DNA of 64,000 nt from Candidatus Calescibacterium sp. (lineage in GTDB: Bacteria > DRYD01): NCBI GenBank assembly GCA_025059235.1, contig JANXCV010000003.1, forward strand, positions 1-64,000, written 5' to 3'. This document shows positions 61,075-64,000 of the stretch, in pieces. Both the position numbers and the translations under genes were made by a program. The notes beneath the pieces are model-generated. The model searched no databases and was not told the origin of the DNA. It saw only the letters and a list, made by a program, of their open reading frames with translations. Position 1 is the first letter of the stretch. Each line of letters starts with the position of its first letter.

Positions 61075-63714
61075 ATGTTTAGAATAGTTCTCATAAGTGC
61101 TATACTATTAATATCATTTGTACTTTCCAAGGAAATTTCACAACAAAGAAAATTAACACAAGAAATCTCTCAATCAAGAATAAGTAAAGAAATTCTCGAA
61201 AAATCTACTAAAAATGAAGGAATTTTTAATGTTTATAAATACAAGAATACCTATTATCTTGAAATACCCATAGAAAAGTTTGATAAGGAGTATTTCGTAT
61301 CATTGCAAGTTTCCAAAGGTGTATCCATATATCCATTCTTAGGGGGGCTGACTTTGCCTCCGTTTGAAAGAGAGTACACAGAATGTGTATACTTCTCCTC
61401 CAGAGAAATAAAACAGAAACAAAATATAAAGGAAGGAGAACAAATTAGCGTTGGTTTTTTTGTAAAAAACCTAAGGTACTTACCTTCTTTAGATAATGCT
61501 TCACAAAAGCTAAGAGAGAAATCATTCTCTGATAACTTGATACTAAAGATCCAAGGAACATATATCAACAATAAGGTCTACATCGATTTGAATTCATTTG
61601 TTTCTGATCTGAAACTCTTCTTTCTTACTCCTACTTATTCAAAATTCTATCCCGAAAAAATTACCTATAACGAACTGGAAGATGTAAAAACTTACCAAAA
61701 GAATATGATACTCTATATCTCTTATCTGATTTCATTTAGTAGTTATTACAATTACTTAAATCTGATGCACAACAATCAATTTATTGTTGCATTGAATATT
61801 TTCGAATACAAGAACGATAATTATATACCAAGGGAAGCTGATGAAAGAGTTGGATATTTTATCACCAGCTACGCTGATGTTGCTTCAACAGAAGGAAAAG
61901 ATGGTTATAGAACATTGAAAAAATACATATATCGATGGGATCTACAAAAAAGAGATAAGCTTATAATCTGGATCGAGAATACCTGGCCCGAAGAATATAG
62001 AGATACAGTAAAAGAGGCAATATTGGAATGGAATAAAGCTTTCAATAGGATTGGTTATAATGATCCGATTGAGGTGAGGGTGCAACCTGACGACGCCGAC
62101 TGGGAACCAGAAGACATAAGGTATCCAACTGTTAGATACCAGGATTCTAATGTGAATGTCTTTGCTATAGGTCCTTCGATAGCCTTACCTACCACCGGTG
62201 AGATAGTAGATGCAGATATCGTTTTTTATGCTCCTATGCTAAGAATCATAAAATCTAGGTTTGACTATCAATATGATGTAGTAATACCTACTGCCATAAA
62301 ATATCAGATTAACCCGCTATATAGATTTTGTTACCAGTTAAACGTTAACAAAGATAATTTGAATCTTTCAGAAGTGTACAGACAATTTTTGTACAGTTTG
62401 GATAATGATTTTCCACATGATAGGGTTTGCACTTATGCTATGGAGAAGATGGAGCACGCTGTTCTCGGAGCTCTATCGATTATGCTATCTGATCCCAAAT
62501 ACTACGAAATAAACAAGGAAAAATTTGCAAGAGACTATATAAAAGACATAGTGATCCATGAAATGGGACATATACTTGGTTTAAGACATAACTTTAAGGC
62601 TTCTTCTTTTATATCAATAGAACAACTGCAAGACGAAGATTATACATCTAAACACGGTATATGTCACTCCTGTATGGATTACATACCTGTAAATATTCAC
62701 TATAAGAACGGAAAACCGTATTTTACAAAGGACATATTTATGACTACAATAGGCCAATATGATTATTTGGCTATAGAGTATGGATATACCAAAGACGATA
62801 AATCATTGAAGCAAATCGCCTCAAAGTGTTCGATCTATTACGGAACCGATGAGGATATCTTCGCTATGGATCCAAATATAAGAAGATTTGATCTATCCTC
62901 TGAAGGATACTTATGGTATAACAACCTGGCTAATGTATACAAGTATATCATACAGAATGCTCCTTATAAACTTTCAAAAGCTGGAAATAATCCTAAACTG
63001 GTGTATTGGTCCACCAGTCGTGCATTAAATGCCTATATAGAATCTAAGTTGGAAAATCTAGCTTACTACCTCGGAGGTAAGCATATAGCAAGAGCTTTCT
63101 TCGGAGATACCGATAAACCATTAGTAAAAAACATAGACTCAAAATTCAGAGAATATGTCTCAAGCATAATTATAAATGATTTACTAAGTCATAAACCAAT
63201 TGTAGATAAGGATTCCTTGCATAATTCCATAATTTTTGGATCTTATAAGTGGGGAAATACTGGAACTTACACCAAGACCCTTTTGGATACAGCTTACTAT
63301 TATGAAAGAATCTATAGAATTCTGGGAATGTTGGTACTAATAACTCCTTTGGCAACCAAATATGAATATTACTTTGATGAAGATATTGTAAGAAAAAATC
63401 TAAGAAAACTGTATTTTTCCATGTTTGGGGATATAAAGTTTAACCAAAATATAAGTCAGATAAGGCAACAAACGATAGAAGATTTTATAATGATCTTAGT
63501 ATATATTAAAGGTGCTAGTAAACTAAACAGGGATTCCGATATATGGGCTCTAAACCTTTTATATTTGCCTGGAGTTAGAAATGAAGCCTACGATATACTG
63601 GAAAAAATAGAACAAAAGTTGGAGAGTATAAAAAATAGTCCATTATCCACTAAAGAAAACAAGATCTTTGCTAAAAGAATGCTTGATTTCATTGATTTCT
63701 ACCAAGAAGATTAG
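61075..63714 (+). CDS. Secreted zinc-dependent metalloprotease (DUF5117-like)
   Basis: Signal peptide, IHEMGHILGLRHNFKAS metzincin-type zinc motif; start corrected to 61075. Confidence 0.8.
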   Translation: MFRIVLISAILLISFVLSKEISQQRKLTQEISQSRISKEILEKSTKNEGIFNVYKYKNTYYLEIPIEKFDKEYFVSLQVSKGVSIYPFLGGLTLPPFEREYTECVYFSSREIKQKQNIKEGEQISVGFFVKNLRYLPSLDNASQKLREKSFSDNLILKIQGTYINNKVYIDLNSFVSDLKLFFLTPTYSKFYPEKITYNELEDVKTYQKNMILYISYLISFSSYYNYLNLMHNNQFIVALNIFEYKNDNYIPREADERVGYFITSYADVASTEGKDGYRTLKKYIYRWDLQKRDKLIIWIENTWPEEYRDTVKEAILEWNKAFNRIGYNDPIEVRVQPDDADWEPEDIRYPTVRYQDSNVNVFAIGPSIALPTTGEIVDADIVFYAPMLRIIKSRFDYQYDVVIPTAIKYQINPLYRFCYQLNVNKDNLNLSEVYRQFLYSLDNDFPHDRVCTYAMEKMEHAVLGALSIMLSDPKYYEINKEKFARDYIKDIVIHEMGHILGLRHNFKASSFISIEQLQDEDYTSKHGICHSCMDYIPVNIHYKNGKPYFTKDIFMTTIGQYDYLAIEYGYTKDDKSLKQIASKCSIYYGTDEDIFAMDPNIRRFDLSSEGYLWYNNLANVYKYIIQNAPYKLSKAGNNPKLVYWSTSRALNAYIESKLENLAYYLGGKHIARAFFGDTDKPLVKNIDSKFREYVSSIIINDLLSHKPIVDKDSLHNSIIFGSYKWGNTGTYTKTLLDTAYYYERIYRILGMLVLITPLATKYEYYFDEDIVRKNLRKLYFSMFGDIKFNQNISQIRQQTIEDFIMILVYIKGASKLNRDSDIWALNLLYLPGVRNEAYDILEKIEQKLESIKNSPLSTKENKIFAKRMLDFIDFYQED

Positions 63715-63729
63715 AAGGGAGGATATCTT

Positions 63730-64000
63730 ATGGCAGAGATAAGGATAGATGAGCTTTCAGAGGTTATAAAGAAGCAGATAGAATCTTTTCAGGGATTGAC
63801 TGTTGAACAACAGGACATAGGTACAGTACTTCAGGTCGGAGACAATGTAGTTTTAGCTTATGGGCTTAGAGGAGTTAAATATGGAGAGATAATAGATTTT
63901 GGAAACGATAGGTATGGTCTAGCTTTTGACCTTCAAGAGGAAAGCGTAGGTATACTCCTTTTAGGTAACTACAGTGACATATATGAAGGAGATATAGTAA
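63730..64000 (+). CDS. atpA: ATP synthase subunit alpha (N-terminal part, runs off window)
   Basis: MAEIRIDELSEVIKKQIESFQGLTVEQQDIGTVLQVGDNVVLAYGLRGVKYGEIIDF. Confidence 0.93.
   Translation, partial: MAEIRIDELSEVIKKQIESFQGLTVEQQDIGTVLQVGDNVVLAYGLRGVKYGEIIDFGNDRYGLAFDLQEESVGILLLGNYSDIYEGDIV

Noticed and set aside
1-64000. CRISPR arrays, tRNA and rRNA genes
   Set aside because: No regularly spaced direct repeats and no tRNA TψC-like/cloverleaf segments or rRNA signatures seen by eye; a tRNAscan/Rfam run would be needed to exclude small RNAs

Overview
AT-rich bacterial chromosomal window with dense, mostly housekeeping gene content. From left to right: (1) a decaying surface-polysaccharide/asparagine-synthase locus (1-7147) with a frameshifted epimerase and an internally deleted, split asnB; (2) an S10/spc ribosomal-protein cluster (7243-16855) with an MFS transporter gene overlapping rpsJ and rplC inside the operon, an N-terminally extended L22, and no L18/S5/L30/L15/secY block between L6 and L36-S13; (3) ruvX/yqgF broken at an A9 run, a core MetE-like gene, birA, an SigB/F/G-like sigma factor, asnS, cvpA, rplL-rplJ and a CCA/poly(A) polymerase; (4) a pseudogene zone (about 25.96-27.57 kb) including a glutamate dehydrogenase remnant; (5) a FabI-like SDR, pepF, sdhC-like, HerA-like ATPase, EF-G paralog, a small unannotated zinc-ribbon ORF and D-lysine 5,6-aminomutase alpha; (6) type IV pilus/T2SS-like genes, an rRNA methyltransferase, an ATP-grasp protein, a transposase remnant, nuoM-nuoN, prepilin peptidase, nitrilase, dnaN and a pseudopilin; (7) an unusual two-gene unit, a 711-aa Ala/Gly/Met-rich hydrophobic protein plus a strongly acidic partner, next to a secreted protein with a five-residue repeat; (8) a TrmH-family methyltransferase lacking an obvious start codon, a propeller/coiled-coil protein, a response regulator, a large metalloprotease and the start of atpA. 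I found no CRISPR array, tRNA or rRNA. The best candidates for something undescribed are the 54133-56871 gene pair, the [ST][IV]xPV repeat protein, and a repeated intergenic element, TTTACA-N5-TTTACA on the minus strand, resembling a PhoP-type direct-repeat box. All family calls come from reading translations by eye; no database search was run.
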